DNA of 64,000 nt from an uncultured Clostridia bacterium (lineage in GTDB: Bacteria > Bacillota > Clostridia > Christensenellales > Borkfalkiaceae), in NCBI GenBank assembly GCA_934247935.1, contig CAKQKE010000011.1, positions 5,262 through 69,261 of the forward strand. The letters are read 5' to 3'. Numbering within the stretch: the first letter of the stretch is position 1; every line of letters begins with the position of its first letter. The translations under genes were made by a program, and so were the position numbers. The notes below the pieces were generated by a model. The model did no database searches and was not told where the DNA came from. It saw nothing but the letters and a program-made list of their open reading frames with translations. Positions 8,663-17,498 of the stretch are shown one piece after another.

Positions 8663-9526
8663 TCAAAGCATTGAGGCTTGCTTATTGAGTATTTTCAGCA
8701 CCTTCTGGAACACGTACTCCGCTCCTTTTACCGGCAAAATAGCATACGCGTGCAACATGTTTTTCTTTAAATCAAATTTGATTTTTGTTCCGTCAAACTG
8801 TTTTTTAGAAAGTTCTATTCCGTCGGGACAAAGCAAATCACAATCGCCGAAAAATATGTAAATCTCTCCCAGATTTTCCAAATTAGCATATAAAGGAGAA
8901 ATAATAGGATTTTTAGGAGTCGACGGATAAGCGTAATCCAACCCGTTTTTTCTCAATGCTTCGATATTGAGCATGGGGTCTTTTCTGTCGTATTCGTAAA
9001 TTTGCGGATTTGTCATAGTCAAATCGATCCACGGCGAAAACGCGATAATTTTGTCCGGAACACGCTTACCGTTATCTCTTAAATAAGCGGCGTACCCCAT
9101 CGAAAGACCACCGCCCGCACTGTCGCCCATAAAAATAATCGTTTTATACTTGCCGGAAATATTTTCGTAAACCTTGTTTAAAAATTCAATCGTTTGTTCA
9201 TAGTTTTGCGGCAGTAAAGGATAATCGGGTGCAATCACGTCAAAACTGCATTTTGAGGACAATCTGTCGATAAATCTCCAATGTTCGCGTGTAAAATTAT
9301 CTTTATAACCACCGCCGTGCAAATACACAACCACACCGTCGGCATTGTTCGGCTTGCTTATTTTTGTGACGTAATTGTCACCTATTGTATTTATTTCGAC
9401 TTTTTTACTTTTTCTTATAAAAGTTTTAAGGGGATAAGGATACTCTTTCATTTTGATGTAGTTTTTACCGCTTTTAGCCCCGGAAAGCCGCAACAAAATT
9501 CTGTCAATTCTTTCTTCTATGGTCAT
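8663..9526 (-). CDS. Alpha/beta hydrolase, HSL-type esterase/lipase
   Basis: A 287-residue cytoplasmic alpha/beta hydrolase of the hormone-sensitive-lipase (alpha/beta hydrolase fold-3) family. It has the oxyanion motif HGGG in VVYLHGGGYKDN, the nucleophile elbow GDSAGGG, a late Asp in FGDCDLLCPD and the catalytic His in MLHAYA. It would hydrolyse short-chain acyl esters, perhaps deacetylating imported sugars, but no substrate is shown. I start at the ATG at 9526 because AGGAGG lies 5 bases upstream; a reading ten residues longer would begin inside a repeat hairpin. It stands alone. Confidence 0.88.
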   Translation of the reverse strand: MTIEERIDRILLRLSGAKSGKNYIKMKEYPYPLKTFIRKSKKVEINTIGDNYVTKISKPNNADGVVVYLHGGGYKDNFTREHWRFIDRLSSKCSFDVIAPDYPLLPQNYEQTIEFLNKVYENISGKYKTIIFMGDSAGGGLSMGYAAYLRDNGKRVPDKIIAFSPWIDLTMTNPQIYEYDRKDPMLNIEALRKNGLDYAYPSTPKNPIISPLYANLENLGEIYIFFGDCDLLCPDGIELSKKQFDGTKIKFDLKKNMLHAYAILPVKGAEYVFQKVLKILNKQASML

Positions 9527-9545
9527 CTGTACCTCCTTTTTGCCC

Positions 9546-9573
9546 GTTTTACGCAATACGTATTATGTAAAAC
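9546..9573. repeat. TACGTA-centred intergenic hairpin
   Basis: GTTTTAC (9546-9552) and GTAAAAC (9567-9573) flank AATACGTATT. Same family as the copy at 8600. It lies just upstream of the esterase start. From here to the promoter at 10029 the DNA is AT-rich and I see no gene. Confidence 0.6.
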
Positions 9574-10028
9574 CGTCAAATCATTGTCTGATATAAAAAC
9601 GAAAATATGCGTTTACAAAGACAAGCAATGCCGTTTTTACGCATAAATTAAACGATAAAACACAACCTGACGTATGTAAAGCCGCAATAATCGTTCGACT
9701 TTTTGCCGTTTGGGCAATTTTTTACTCTTTTGGGTTTATTTTAACATAAAATTTAGCGTTATTGCAACACAATTTAAGCACGTAAAACTATTTTTTATTT
9801 AGCCGCAAAATCGATTTTTTACATCGGATGCACATTTATCGGAACGCGCCGAAGAAAAAATTTTCACCCCGACGCCTGCCGTTTTTAAACGCAATTTTAC
9901 AAACCTTTTCAATCACGGACATCATATAAATCGGGTAAAATTATACAAAATGAAACAAATTTAAGACAAATATAAGCAAAAATACGCATTTTATTTACAA
10001 ATAGCATGTACTTTTTTTTAAAACCCCC

Positions 10029-10056
10029 TTGACAAACTTGTAATTTATATTATAAT
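10029..10056 (+). promoter_or_regulatory. Promoter of the MucBP-like lipoprotein gene
   Basis: TTGACA (10029-10034), 16-bp spacer, TATAAT (10051-10056). The leader of about 105 nt holds a GC-rich run (CCGGGCGCGCGC near 10123) that stands out in AT-rich surroundings and could form structure ahead of the TTAGGAGG site. Confidence 0.75.
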
Positions 10057-10166
10057 ACTATATGTTATTGCGGGCGCGACGTAATATATTCTGTGCGTAT
10101 ATTTTGCGCAGACTCCGGGCGCGCGCTGACAAATTATTTAAATATATCTAATTAGGAGGAAGCAAA

Positions 10167-13118
10167 ATGAAGAGAAATTTATTACTACTCGTAATGTCGG
10201 TAGTAATGGTATTTTCTTGCTCTATGTTGGTCGCATGCGACAAAATCGACATAGAGGCACACAGACCTAAGGTTACCGTTACGTACGTTTATGAAGACGG
10301 ACAAACGGCTGCCGAAACTTACAGCGAGGCGTACAACCAGGATACGGAATACGAAATTACTTCGCCCGTAATCGAAGGTTATACCGCCGACTTAAAAGTT
10401 GTCAAGGGCAAAACGGCAAAAGCAAACGTAGACGTTACGGTTACTTTCGTTGCCAACAAATATACCCTTGCAATTGTTTACACCGGCGCAAAAAACAACC
10501 CGACAAGTCATTTTGAAGACGTTTCTTACAAAACCGACTACTCGGTAACGGTACCCGAAGTCCCCGGTTACACACCCGACCAGACGGTAATTTCCGGAAA
10601 CATGGACAGTCTCGAGGGAAAAACTTACACGGTTAAGTATACCCCCAATAAGTACAAACTTACAATCAACTATACGGGTACAGCCGACGCTCCGGAAAAG
10701 TACGAGGCGGAAGTCGAGTACGACAGCACGTTTGAAGTTGCTACTCCCGCAATAAAAGGTCACACGGCAGATTTGACTACCGTAAACGGAACGATGGACA
10801 GCGTCGACGGAAAAACTTACACGGTCAAATACGTTCCCAATAAATACAACCTTACCGTTAATTATAAATACGGCGAAAATGTATTTAAAACAACTCAAAC
10901 CGAAGTCGAATACGGCACGTCTCTGACGCTCGAACCCGAAAAATTTGCTTTCTACAAAACAACCGAATCAAGCAAAAACCTGACTATGGACGACCACGAC
11001 GAAGTAGTTGAATTTACTTACGATTTCGACGATACGCCTATCGCTAACCCCGAAGGTTTGTACGTAAACGGACTTCCTATGTTCAACCAGACGACCGGCT
11101 TCTCTTTCAAGTTTAAACTTTACGGAAAGACCGTAACCGACTGGATGCGTCTTTTCTCCGGTCACGATATCCTTTCAGTCGGCGACACCGAAAATGAAGA
11201 TATCTTCAGAATTTGCAACGGCTGTATCGATAGTTATCTCGAACCTACTCAAAACGGAGACGGATGGTCTTACACCGGTAACTTCTGCGACGGCGCACAA
11301 GGTCACCCCACCGATTACGGTATGGCATGGGACGCTCTTGTTCCTTACGGCAACACTATAGAAGTAGTAATGTCTTTCCAACCCGACGGCACTATAAGAA
11401 TGTACAGAGACGGCAGATGCGTGCTTCGTTTCGACGCAAACACTGCTTCCGGCAACAACATCTTTGAAAATAAAGACAAAACTTACACCGTAAAAATGCT
11501 TACCGAAAGCGTTCTCGATTATATTTCGACTTACGGTTTTGAAGTTAAAAACTTGACGGACGGTTGGTCTATGAGCGACCTTTCTGTTGGTCCTGCGGTA
11601 GAATACAGCACCGTAACGGTAGAGTTCAAGAGCGAAGGCGGAAAGAAACTTGCCGACAACGTTATATTCAAAGAATACATCAAAGGCGCGGCATACTCTT
11701 GCAACGCTCCCGCAGTTGTCGCTTACGAAGTACATGCAGACCAAGCAACTGTAAGCGGAACGGTAGCCGCTGAAAACGAAACTATCACGGTACTTTATAA
11801 AAAGGTTTCCAACATAGTTACAGTAAACGCTTATGCCGACACATTGCTTATCGAATCAAAGCAAATTGCCGTACAGCCCAACGCATCTTACACGGTAGAA
11901 GTACCGCAATTTGCGTTCTACAAGACTACCGACGTCGCTAAAGTACTTCAACTTGCAGAAGAAGACGTCGAAGTAGAATTCAGAGGATACTCTCTCGACA
12001 CTACTCAGACTATCGCTAAACCCAACGGACAAAAATTCGGACCTTTCCCGATGGTAACAAACAACACGGGTTTTGAAGTTTCGTTTGATTTGACAAAAGT
12101 ATACGGAGACTGGGCACAACTCTTCCACTCGACAAATACGCTTATATTCGACGGCTGCGTAAGATATATGCCCGCCGGAAAGCCTTCGTCCGACTGGTAC
12201 GACGGCGATTACGGATTCGGCGCAAGTTATAAAAACCAATTCGGCACTGCAGGTTGGGATAACGTAGTTCCGAGAGACAACAGCATTCGCATCACGGTGG
12301 CGTTCAGACCCGACGGTTCGCTCTACTTCTACAGAGACGGCAAACTTGCTCTTACGTTCTTTGCAACGGTAAGAAACCACAATGCAAATGTAAACGAAAT
12401 CAGCGATCTTGTATATGCGTTTATAAACGACGTTGCAACCGACGGTTTCTATATCAACCAGAACTTCTTCGACAACATGAACGAAGGCGACGAATTTACT
12501 CAGATAAGCAACCTTTCGGTCAACTTCCACCCCGCAACAGAGTACGATAAAAATACCACGCTCGAACTTCCCGCTCATTATGAAAACTTAGGCGGCGGTT
12601 GGGGTGGAGATAACATCCACGTAATTCAAACGTTGACGGGCGACTTCGACGCAGTGCTTGAATACAGCCAAAACACCAACCTTAGCGGAAATACCGGTGA
12701 TGCAGCATGGCAAACTCCTCTCTTTGTCATAAGAGATGCAAACGAGCACGGCAACGTTGCGGTAATGCGTCAGGACTGGTGGGGTTGGATAGACAGCACA
12801 ACCGGCACTCTCGGATTAGGTCACGTAAACGACGACAACGGTATACACAGATTTGGCAACCCGTTGCTCTCTAACAACAACATGTCATTCGACGACTTCA
12901 AAAAATTAATTAAAAAGGCAGACGTTAAGATCGAACTTTCGAGAAAAGGCAACGTTCTTACTATCGTAATGAAAATTACCGCAACCGAAGGCGATATGAA
13001 CGGTAAATCGATTTACCAATCATACTGCATGACTAATATTTCGGTTGACACTATCGAAGTTGCGTTGAGTATGGAATATTCAAATGCAACCGTTACGAGA
13101 TTTGCTTACGCTCAATAA
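10167..13118 (+). CDS. Secreted lipoprotein with MucBP-like repeats and LamG-like domains
   Basis: A 983-residue surface lipoprotein of unknown exact role. The signal peptide ends in the lipobox LVAC (Cys 24), predicting lipidation and retention on the outer membrane face. Residues 34-280 hold about four tandem modules of 60-65 residues (pattern YxLTxxYTG...YxAxVxYxSxFEV.TPxIxGYT), resembling MucBP/mucin-binding repeats. Two paired beta-sandwich units follow (about 285-480 and 600-790), each introduced by FAFYKTT and containing PDGxxxxYRDG, which suggests LamG/concanavalin-like glycan binding. A third beta-sandwich-like region (GGGWGGDN onward) closes the protein. I see no catalytic signature, so adhesion to host or dietary glycan is the best guess. 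It is the only plus-strand gene between 0 and 24 kb and has its own promoter and terminator. Length and modules are seen; binding is inferred. Confidence 0.8.
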   Translation: MKRNLLLLVMSVVMVFSCSMLVACDKIDIEAHRPKVTVTYVYEDGQTAAETYSEAYNQDTEYEITSPVIEGYTADLKVVKGKTAKANVDVTVTFVANKYTLAIVYTGAKNNPTSHFEDVSYKTDYSVTVPEVPGYTPDQTVISGNMDSLEGKTYTVKYTPNKYKLTINYTGTADAPEKYEAEVEYDSTFEVATPAIKGHTADLTTVNGTMDSVDGKTYTVKYVPNKYNLTVNYKYGENVFKTTQTEVEYGTSLTLEPEKFAFYKTTESSKNLTMDDHDEVVEFTYDFDDTPIANPEGLYVNGLPMFNQTTGFSFKFKLYGKTVTDWMRLFSGHDILSVGDTENEDIFRICNGCIDSYLEPTQNGDGWSYTGNFCDGAQGHPTDYGMAWDALVPYGNTIEVVMSFQPDGTIRMYRDGRCVLRFDANTASGNNIFENKDKTYTVKMLTESVLDYISTYGFEVKNLTDGWSMSDLSVGPAVEYSTVTVEFKSEGGKKLADNVIFKEYIKGAAYSCNAPAVVAYEVHADQATVSGTVAAENETITVLYKKVSNIVTVNAYADTLLIESKQIAVQPNASYTVEVPQFAFYKTTDVAKVLQLAEEDVEVEFRGYSLDTTQTIAKPNGQKFGPFPMVTNNTGFEVSFDLTKVYGDWAQLFHSTNTLIFDGCVRYMPAGKPSSDWYDGDYGFGASYKNQFGTAGWDNVVPRDNSIRITVAFRPDGSLYFYRDGKLALTFFATVRNHNANVNEISDLVYAFINDVATDGFYINQNFFDNMNEGDEFTQISNLSVNFHPATEYDKNTTLELPAHYENLGGGWGGDNIHVIQTLTGDFDAVLEYSQNTNLSGNTGDAAWQTPLFVIRDANEHGNVAVMRQDWWGWIDSTTGTLGLGHVNDDNGIHRFGNPLLSNNNMSFDDFKKLIKKADVKIELSRKGNVLTIVMKITATEGDMNGKSIYQSYCMTNISVDTIEVALSMEYSNATVTRFAYAQ

Positions 13119-13256
13119 AAAACGAGCAAAATTAAAATATTTGATTAAAAAATTTAATTCAGATATTTGATTTAGGTATTTAAGTTAGATGTTTGATTTA
13201 AAGATTTAATTAAAAAAAATATTTTATATTAAATTAAAAAAATATTTTAATAACTT

Positions 13257-13282
13257 GCGGGGTAGCGAATTCGCTACCCCGC
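13257..13282 (+). terminator. Palindromic terminator after the lipoprotein gene
   Basis: GCGGGGTAGCGAA followed directly by its perfect complement TTCGCTACCCCGC, then CTTTATTTG. It lies 140 bp past the stop codon in AT-rich DNA. Confidence 0.65.
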
Positions 13283-13436
13283 TTTATTTGTTTTTATTTA
13301 AGCAACATTAAAATTTGCAAGTAACATTAAAATTTATTTAAACAGTGTTGAAGTTTAATAAAAAATTTTAAATATGGCTTAATAAAACAATTAAAATAAG
13401 TTTAATAAAAAATTTTAAATTTATGTAAGTAGCATT

Positions 13437-13465
13437 AAAGGCGGCGCAAAATTTGCGCCGCCTTT
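13437..13465. terminator. Palindromic hairpin, probably a terminator
   Basis: AAAGGCGGCGCAAA and its complement TTTGCGCCGCCTTT flank a single A. Symmetric A and T flanks would let it work in either direction. Confidence 0.5.
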
Positions 13466-13640
13466 AAAAATGTTCGTCTATCAATATTTATTATTTAAAA
13501 TTTTCAGCCCTCCTTGTGCAAAGGAAGTAATATATTACATTACATTACATTACATTTCATACATACTATTTGACACGCATATCTTGCCCTCCTTGTGCGA
13601 GCCGAGCGAGAATTGAATAAATTAAGTTTTAACGACACTA

Positions 13641-13800
13641 AATTTGTAAAATCGTTGTTAAACTCGCTTTAATACCACTCGGTATTATTACGTTCGCATG
13701 CCTTGATTTTTCTAAATTTAATTTACAAAATCGTCGTTAAACTCGCTTTTAATACCACTTGGTATTATTGCGCTCGTTTGCCTTGATTTTTCTAAATTTA
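13641..13800. repeat. Tandem duplication of an 80-bp unit
   Basis: Two adjacent units, 13641-13720 and 13721-13800, share the same order of landmarks (AAACTCGCTTT, TAATACCAC.TGGTATTATT, CCTTGATTTTTCTAAATTTA) with scattered substitutions. Each contains a small hairpin (AATACCAC.CGGTATT). Non-coding. Confidence 0.75.
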
Positions 13801-13876
13801 TCGGCGTTAAAATGCGAAGCACCTTAAAGCCATATTTTTTAGATAATTTATTACAAACGTGAGCGGCGGCATACTG

Positions 13877-13957
13877 TACGTATGACAAGCGAGCGTTTGC
13901 GGTAAAGGGCAAAAAAGATGTCTTTAAGGCTTAAAGGACTCAATTCTCGCTCGGCTC
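13877..13957. repeat. 81-bp direct repeat, copy 1
   Basis: Starts TACGTATGACAAGCGAGCG and ends CTCGCTCGGCTC. A near-identical copy is at 14152-14233. The two flank the 150-bp structured repeat at 13957-14106. Confidence 0.75.
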
Positions 13958-14106
13958 GGAGGGTGGCGCGCGGAACGCGTGACGGAAGGATTGTAAAAGC
14001 AATTTTCAACAAATCAAGCCGTATTTTCATTAAAATAAGCCAATTTTTACTCAAACAAAACAATCCCTCAGCCACTTCGTGGCAGCCCCCTTTACACAAA
14101 GGGGCC
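13957..14106 (-). repeat. 150-bp four-hairpin dispersed repeat, copy A
   Basis: Reverse orientation of the elements at 15651 and 37460. It contains the landmarks GGCCCCTTTGTGTAAAGGG, CAATCCCTCAGCC, TACAATCCTTCCGTCACGCG and a G/C-rich outer end, all readable as short hairpins. Non-coding, with no transposase. Confidence 0.75.
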
Positions 14107-14151
14107 AAGATATTTTGTCTCAAATTTATGTTTTGACAGAAAACATACCTA

Positions 14152-14233
14152 TACGTATGACAAGCGAGCATTTGCGGTAAAGGGCAAAAAAGATGTCTTT
14201 AAGGCTTAATAGAACTCAATTCTTGCTCGGCTC
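14152..14233. repeat. 81-bp direct repeat, copy 2
   Basis: Near-identical to 13877-13957 with a few substitutions (CGAGCA for CGAGCG, TTCTTGCT for TTCTCGCT). Confidence 0.75.
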
Positions 14234-14321
14234 ACAAAGAGGTCGAATAAAATCGGACTTTATTTATAAAAACAACAAAAAGCGAGGTTTTTTCTCTCCA
14301 TCGCTTCCGCTCTGTTTTTTT

Positions 14322-14350
14322 CCACACGCTCAGCGTGTGGTTTTCTTTTT
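14322..14350 (+). terminator. Intrinsic terminator-like hairpin
   Basis: CCACACGC (14322-14329), loop TCA, GCGTGTGG (14333-14340), then TTTTCTTTTT, preceded by CTTCCGCTCTGTTTTTTT. A second copy of this whole module follows the nuclease gene at 57402. Confidence 0.65.
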
Positions 14351-14355
14351 CAACA

Positions 14356-14399
14356 ATAAGCGGGGCGATTTTGCGTAATTGCAAAATCGCCCCGCTTAT
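14356..14399. terminator. Long perfect hairpin (19-bp stem), possible bidirectional terminator
   Basis: ATAAGCGGGGCGATTTTGC (14356-14374), loop GTAATT, perfect complement at 14381-14399. The remaining sequence to 14625 is AT-rich with loosely repeated AACTAAAAGTAAAT-like runs and holds no gene. Confidence 0.55.
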
Positions 14400-14625
14400 A
14401 TAAATAATAAAAGTAAATTTTTCAACTTAAAGTAAATTTTTTGGGCCAAAAGTAATCTTTTAACTAAAAGTTATTTCTGACTAAAATTAAATTCTTTAAC
14501 TAAAAGTTATTTTTGACTAAAAGTAAATCTTTTGGCTAAAAGCAAAATTTTCGGCTGGAATCAAACGTTTTTAAATTCTTTCAGCCTTATGCAAAAATAA
14601 TTTTTTCACTCTTTTTATATTCATT

Positions 14626-15357
14626 TTAAAGCATATTCATTATTTCTTTTGTAGACGTAAGAGTTATGCCGATTTTAAGCGAAATAAAATAATCTATAAG
14701 CCTTATCGCCTTTTTCTTTATTAAGTTGTCGGCAGTTGTTTGTTTTCCCGCAATATCGCCGTTTAACGCCTCTGAAAGATATTTATATGTGTTCACGTTA
14801 AACTCGACGTCGGTGGTTTTCCGGCAATTTTCGCAAGCCGCCCCGCCTGCGTCGAAATCAAAAAACGCCCTGTCGACAAGTTGCTTTCCGCACGAAATAC
14901 AACCGTGTAAATTCATGCCGTAACCCAGGTAAGAAAGTGAATTCAAAAAGAAATTTAAAAGCGCAGTTATTGCGTCCGCATCGGTGTAAGCAAGCGTTTT
15001 AAACGTGTTGACAGTAAGGTAAAACATTTGCTCGAAAACTTCGTTTTTGTATAGTGCCTTGTTGATAAATTCGACAATAGCCGTCGCCGAATAATATTTA
15101 AACAAATCAAGGCGCAAATTGTAAAAACTGTCAATTTGCGTAACCTCGGTTACGGTAGCCCTTTCGCCTGTTTCACTCAACACGTATTCTGCAAAACAGA
15201 AAGGTTCGGCGGCAAACTTAAGTTTTGCCCCCGCCTTTTTTACACCCTTTATCTTCGCCCCCAAAACGCCTTTTTCAAGCGTGAAAAGGGTGAGCATTTT
15301 GTCGTTGTCGTTGTAATCTACAGCCCGCAGTACAACACCGTTTACTTTAGATATCAT
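14626..15357 (-). CDS. recO: DNA repair protein RecO
   Basis: RecO anneals complementary strands and loads RecA with RecF and RecR at gaps. The 243-residue protein has the N-terminal OB-fold start (ISKVNGVVLRAVDYNDNDKMLTLFT) and the C-terminal zinc ribbon, here CISCGK...CENCRK with all four Cys kept. I place the start at the ATG at 15357 (MISKVNG), which matches the family start; an ATG at 15363 and a GTG at 15369 are in frame upstream. The start overlaps the end of yqzL, suggesting translational coupling. In related Firmicutes the same pair follows era, but here a 640-bp repeat-filled gap separates them. Confidence 0.93.
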   Translation of the reverse strand: MISKVNGVVLRAVDYNDNDKMLTLFTLEKGVLGAKIKGVKKAGAKLKFAAEPFCFAEYVLSETGERATVTEVTQIDSFYNLRLDLFKYYSATAIVEFINKALYKNEVFEQMFYLTVNTFKTLAYTDADAITALLNFFLNSLSYLGYGMNLHGCISCGKQLVDRAFFDFDAGGAACENCRKTTDVEFNVNTYKYLSEALNGDIAGKQTTADNLIKKKAIRLIDYFISLKIGITLTSTKEIMNML

Positions 15358-15469
15358 CCTCATCCACACTGCCCGTCGTCAGTTTTTTGTACAAGCGGTA
15401 ATACCCCGCTTTGCCCGTTTTTTCAAAAAGTTCCCACGCCATTTGAGACGGCGTTTTTCGTTTTTCCAT
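15347..15469 (-). CDS. yqzL: YqzL-like small protein
   Basis: A 40-residue product (starts MEKRKTPSQMAWELFEKTG, then GYYRLYKKL) whose W-x-LF-x-x-TG...YxLYK pattern matches the YqzL family, a tiny conserved Firmicute protein of unknown function encoded between era and recO. AAGGAGGG lies 4-5 bases before the ATG at 15469. The stop codon overlaps the recO start region. The location and motif make it very likely real despite its size. Confidence 0.8.
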   Translation of the reverse strand: MEKRKTPSQMAWELFEKTGKAGYYRLYKKLTTGSVDEDDI

Positions 15470-15650
15470 TTTCCCTCCTTGTTTCCCGAGAGTTTTCACC
15501 TATCAAATCTAAAATATTTTTAGCGCAACCGTTTGCTTTTTAATATCGGCTATTTTGCGCAGACAAACACAAATTTGCAATGTAATTTTCCTACTCCTTT
15601 GTGAGCCGAACAAGAATTGATTTTTTAATAATAAATCGGTCAAATTCTTC

Positions 15651-15798
15651 GGCCCCTTTGTGCAAAGGGGGCTGTCAGCAAGGCTGACTGAGGGATTGTC
15701 TACTTTGAGTAAAAATCGATTTGTTATATAAAAATTTACCTTTACAATCCTTCCGTCGTGCGTTCCGCACGCCACCTCCCTTTACACAAGAGGAGGCT
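15651..15798 (+). repeat. 150-bp four-hairpin dispersed repeat, copy B
   Basis: Begins GGCCCCTTTGTGCAAAGGGG, then GTCAGCAAGGCTGAC (hairpin), GAGGGATTGT, a variable AT-rich middle, TACAATCCTTCCGTCGTGCG, GCACGCCACC and CCTCCC..GAGGAGG. Copies A (13957, inverted) and C (37460) keep the same order. Each palindrome could fold in RNA. Related fragments (CTCGCTCGGCTGGCACAAGGAGGGC) lie at about 15870-15895. The rest of 15470-16112 holds no gene; a hairpin CCCGCCGGAA..TTCCGACGGG lies near 16072. Confidence 0.75.
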
Positions 15799-16112
15799 TA
15801 AATATCGTCAAAATTTGTTTATATAAAAAATACAAATTTTGCGCCGTTAAAACTTAATTTATTCCATTCTCGCTCGGCTGGCACAAGGAGGGCAAAATAT
15901 ATTGCGAAAATTTAGTTGTAAAAATATGATTTTAAGGTTTTTTCTCCCGAGCGGCATTATATTTAAATTTAAGCCGTTTATAAAAACTTAAACAGAGCCG
16001 CTTACGCATTCAGTATGTGCCCGAAAGGAAAATTTATTTATTGAAATCTGATATTTCCGTTTTATAATTTTCCCGCCGGAATAAATTCCGACGGGTCGTT
16101 TTTTATAATCTT

Positions 16113-17006
16113 TTAATTGAATTCTTCTTCGCCGTAACCGTATTCCTGAAGCAAATTGGGTTTGTCTCGCCAATTTTCTTTCACTTTTACGTAAACCGTC
16201 AAAAACACCTTTGCGCCGAGAAATTTTTCCATGCTTTCCCTTGCAAACGAACTCACTTCTTTAAGGGCTTTTCCTCCTTTACCGATAAGTATCGCCTTGT
16301 GGTTTTCTTTTTCGCACACGATATCGAGATTTACTTCGTAAGTGCCGCTTTCTCTGCGGTAAAATTCGTTGACGACGACAGCCGTGCCGTGGGGAATTTC
16401 TTTGTCGTATTTAAGCAAAAGTTTTTCCCTCATTATTTCCGCCACCATAAACTTGACAGACTTGTCCGAAACAATATCGTCGCCGTAAATCGCCTCTTGC
16501 TCGGGAAGATTTTTCGCCAGAGTATCGAGCAAATCTTTAATGTTTTTGCCCTTGCGAGCCGATATCGGCACTATATCGGCAATTCCTTCGACGTCGGCGA
16601 ATTTCGCAAGCACCAAAGGCAGATTCTCCTTGGGCATTATGTCGATTTTGCTCACCGCAACCACCACTTTCACGTCGCCTTTTAAAAAACTTTTCAAGTT
16701 GGTTAAATCTTCGTCTTTTATGCCGTTATGCCCGTCTATCACAAACAAAACAAGGTCTACGTCTTTTGCCGCGGTCTTGACCGATTTTTGCATACGCTCG
16801 TTTAAAAGCGACGATGCCTTGTATATTCCCGGGGTGTCCTCGAAAACTATCTGATAATCGACCGTCGTCAATATACCGAGTATTCTGTCTCTCGTTGTCT
16901 GCGGTTTGGGCGAAACTATGGATACTTTTTCGCCTACCAACACGTTTATAAGCGTGGATTTACCCGCGTTCGCTCTGCCTACAACAGCCACCGTTCCGCT
17001 TCTCAT
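16113..17006 (-). CDS. era: GTPase Era
   Basis: Era binds the 3' end of 16S rRNA and is needed to mature the 30S subunit. The 297-residue protein has the P-loop GRANAGKS (10-17), the switch-I segment PKPQTTRDRILGI, DTPGI, a G4 box in the VSKID position (AVSKIDIMP) and the C-terminal KH domain with IGKGGKALKEV. Length is normal. The ATG overlaps the ybeY stop codon by 4 bp (ATGA), with GAGGGA upstream, so the two are co-translated. Confidence 0.97.
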   Translation of the reverse strand: MRSGTVAVVGRANAGKSTLINVLVGEKVSIVSPKPQTTRDRILGILTTVDYQIVFEDTPGIYKASSLLNERMQKSVKTAAKDVDLVLFVIDGHNGIKDEDLTNLKSFLKGDVKVVVAVSKIDIMPKENLPLVLAKFADVEGIADIVPISARKGKNIKDLLDTLAKNLPEQEAIYGDDIVSDKSVKFMVAEIMREKLLLKYDKEIPHGTAVVVNEFYRRESGTYEVNLDIVCEKENHKAILIGKGGKALKEVSSFARESMEKFLGAKVFLTVYVKVKENWRDKPNLLQEYGYGEEEFN

Positions 17007-17497
17007 ATGTCCCTCGTTAAGTTTAATCTATTCATGATTTTTTCTTCTGAATCGCGCATTTGCGCCTTGTCTTCGTCTGTCATGTGGTCGTAACCGAAAA
17101 GATGCAAAATGCCGTGTACGAGCAAATAATTAATTTCTCTTTTTTCGCTGTGCCCGTATTCTTCGGCTTGTTCTTTCGCCCTTTTTAAACAAATGACTAT
17201 CGAGCCCATAAAAATCGCGCCGAGTTCTTCGTCGTAATCTAAAGGGAAATCGGCAATTTTTACGCTTTTCCCCCTTATTCCGTCAAGCATCGGAAAAGAC
17301 AATACGTCGGTGACTTTGTCTATACCCCTTTGCTCGTTGTTGATTTTTTTTATCTCTTCATCTGAAACGAACGATACTTCTATTGCGTATCTGCTGCGCT
17401 GTTTAAGCACTCCGCACACCGCTTTACTAATCGCTTCGGCAGAGAAATAGTTTTGTTTTTCGGCGGTTTCGTCTAAAAGCAAATTGAGTTTTGCCAT
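17003..17497 (-). CDS. ybeY: Endoribonuclease YbeY (16S rRNA maturation)
   Basis: A zinc-dependent RNase that acts in 16S rRNA 3'-end processing. The 164-residue protein carries the signature HGILHLFGYDH near the C-terminus (three zinc-binding His) and the earlier Arg/Asp motif region (TDVLSFPM). I start at the ATG at 17497 (MAKLNLLL) preceded by AAAGGAA; a longer reading would overlap the pgpH 3' end. It begins one base past the pgpH stop and overlaps era by 4 bp. Confidence 0.95.
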   Translation of the reverse strand: MAKLNLLLDETAEKQNYFSAEAISKAVCGVLKQRSRYAIEVSFVSDEEIKKINNEQRGIDKVTDVLSFPMLDGIRGKSVKIADFPLDYDEELGAIFMGSIVICLKRAKEQAEEYGHSEKREINYLLVHGILHLFGYDHMTDEDKAQMRDSEEKIMNRLNLTRDI

Positions 17498-17498
17498 A

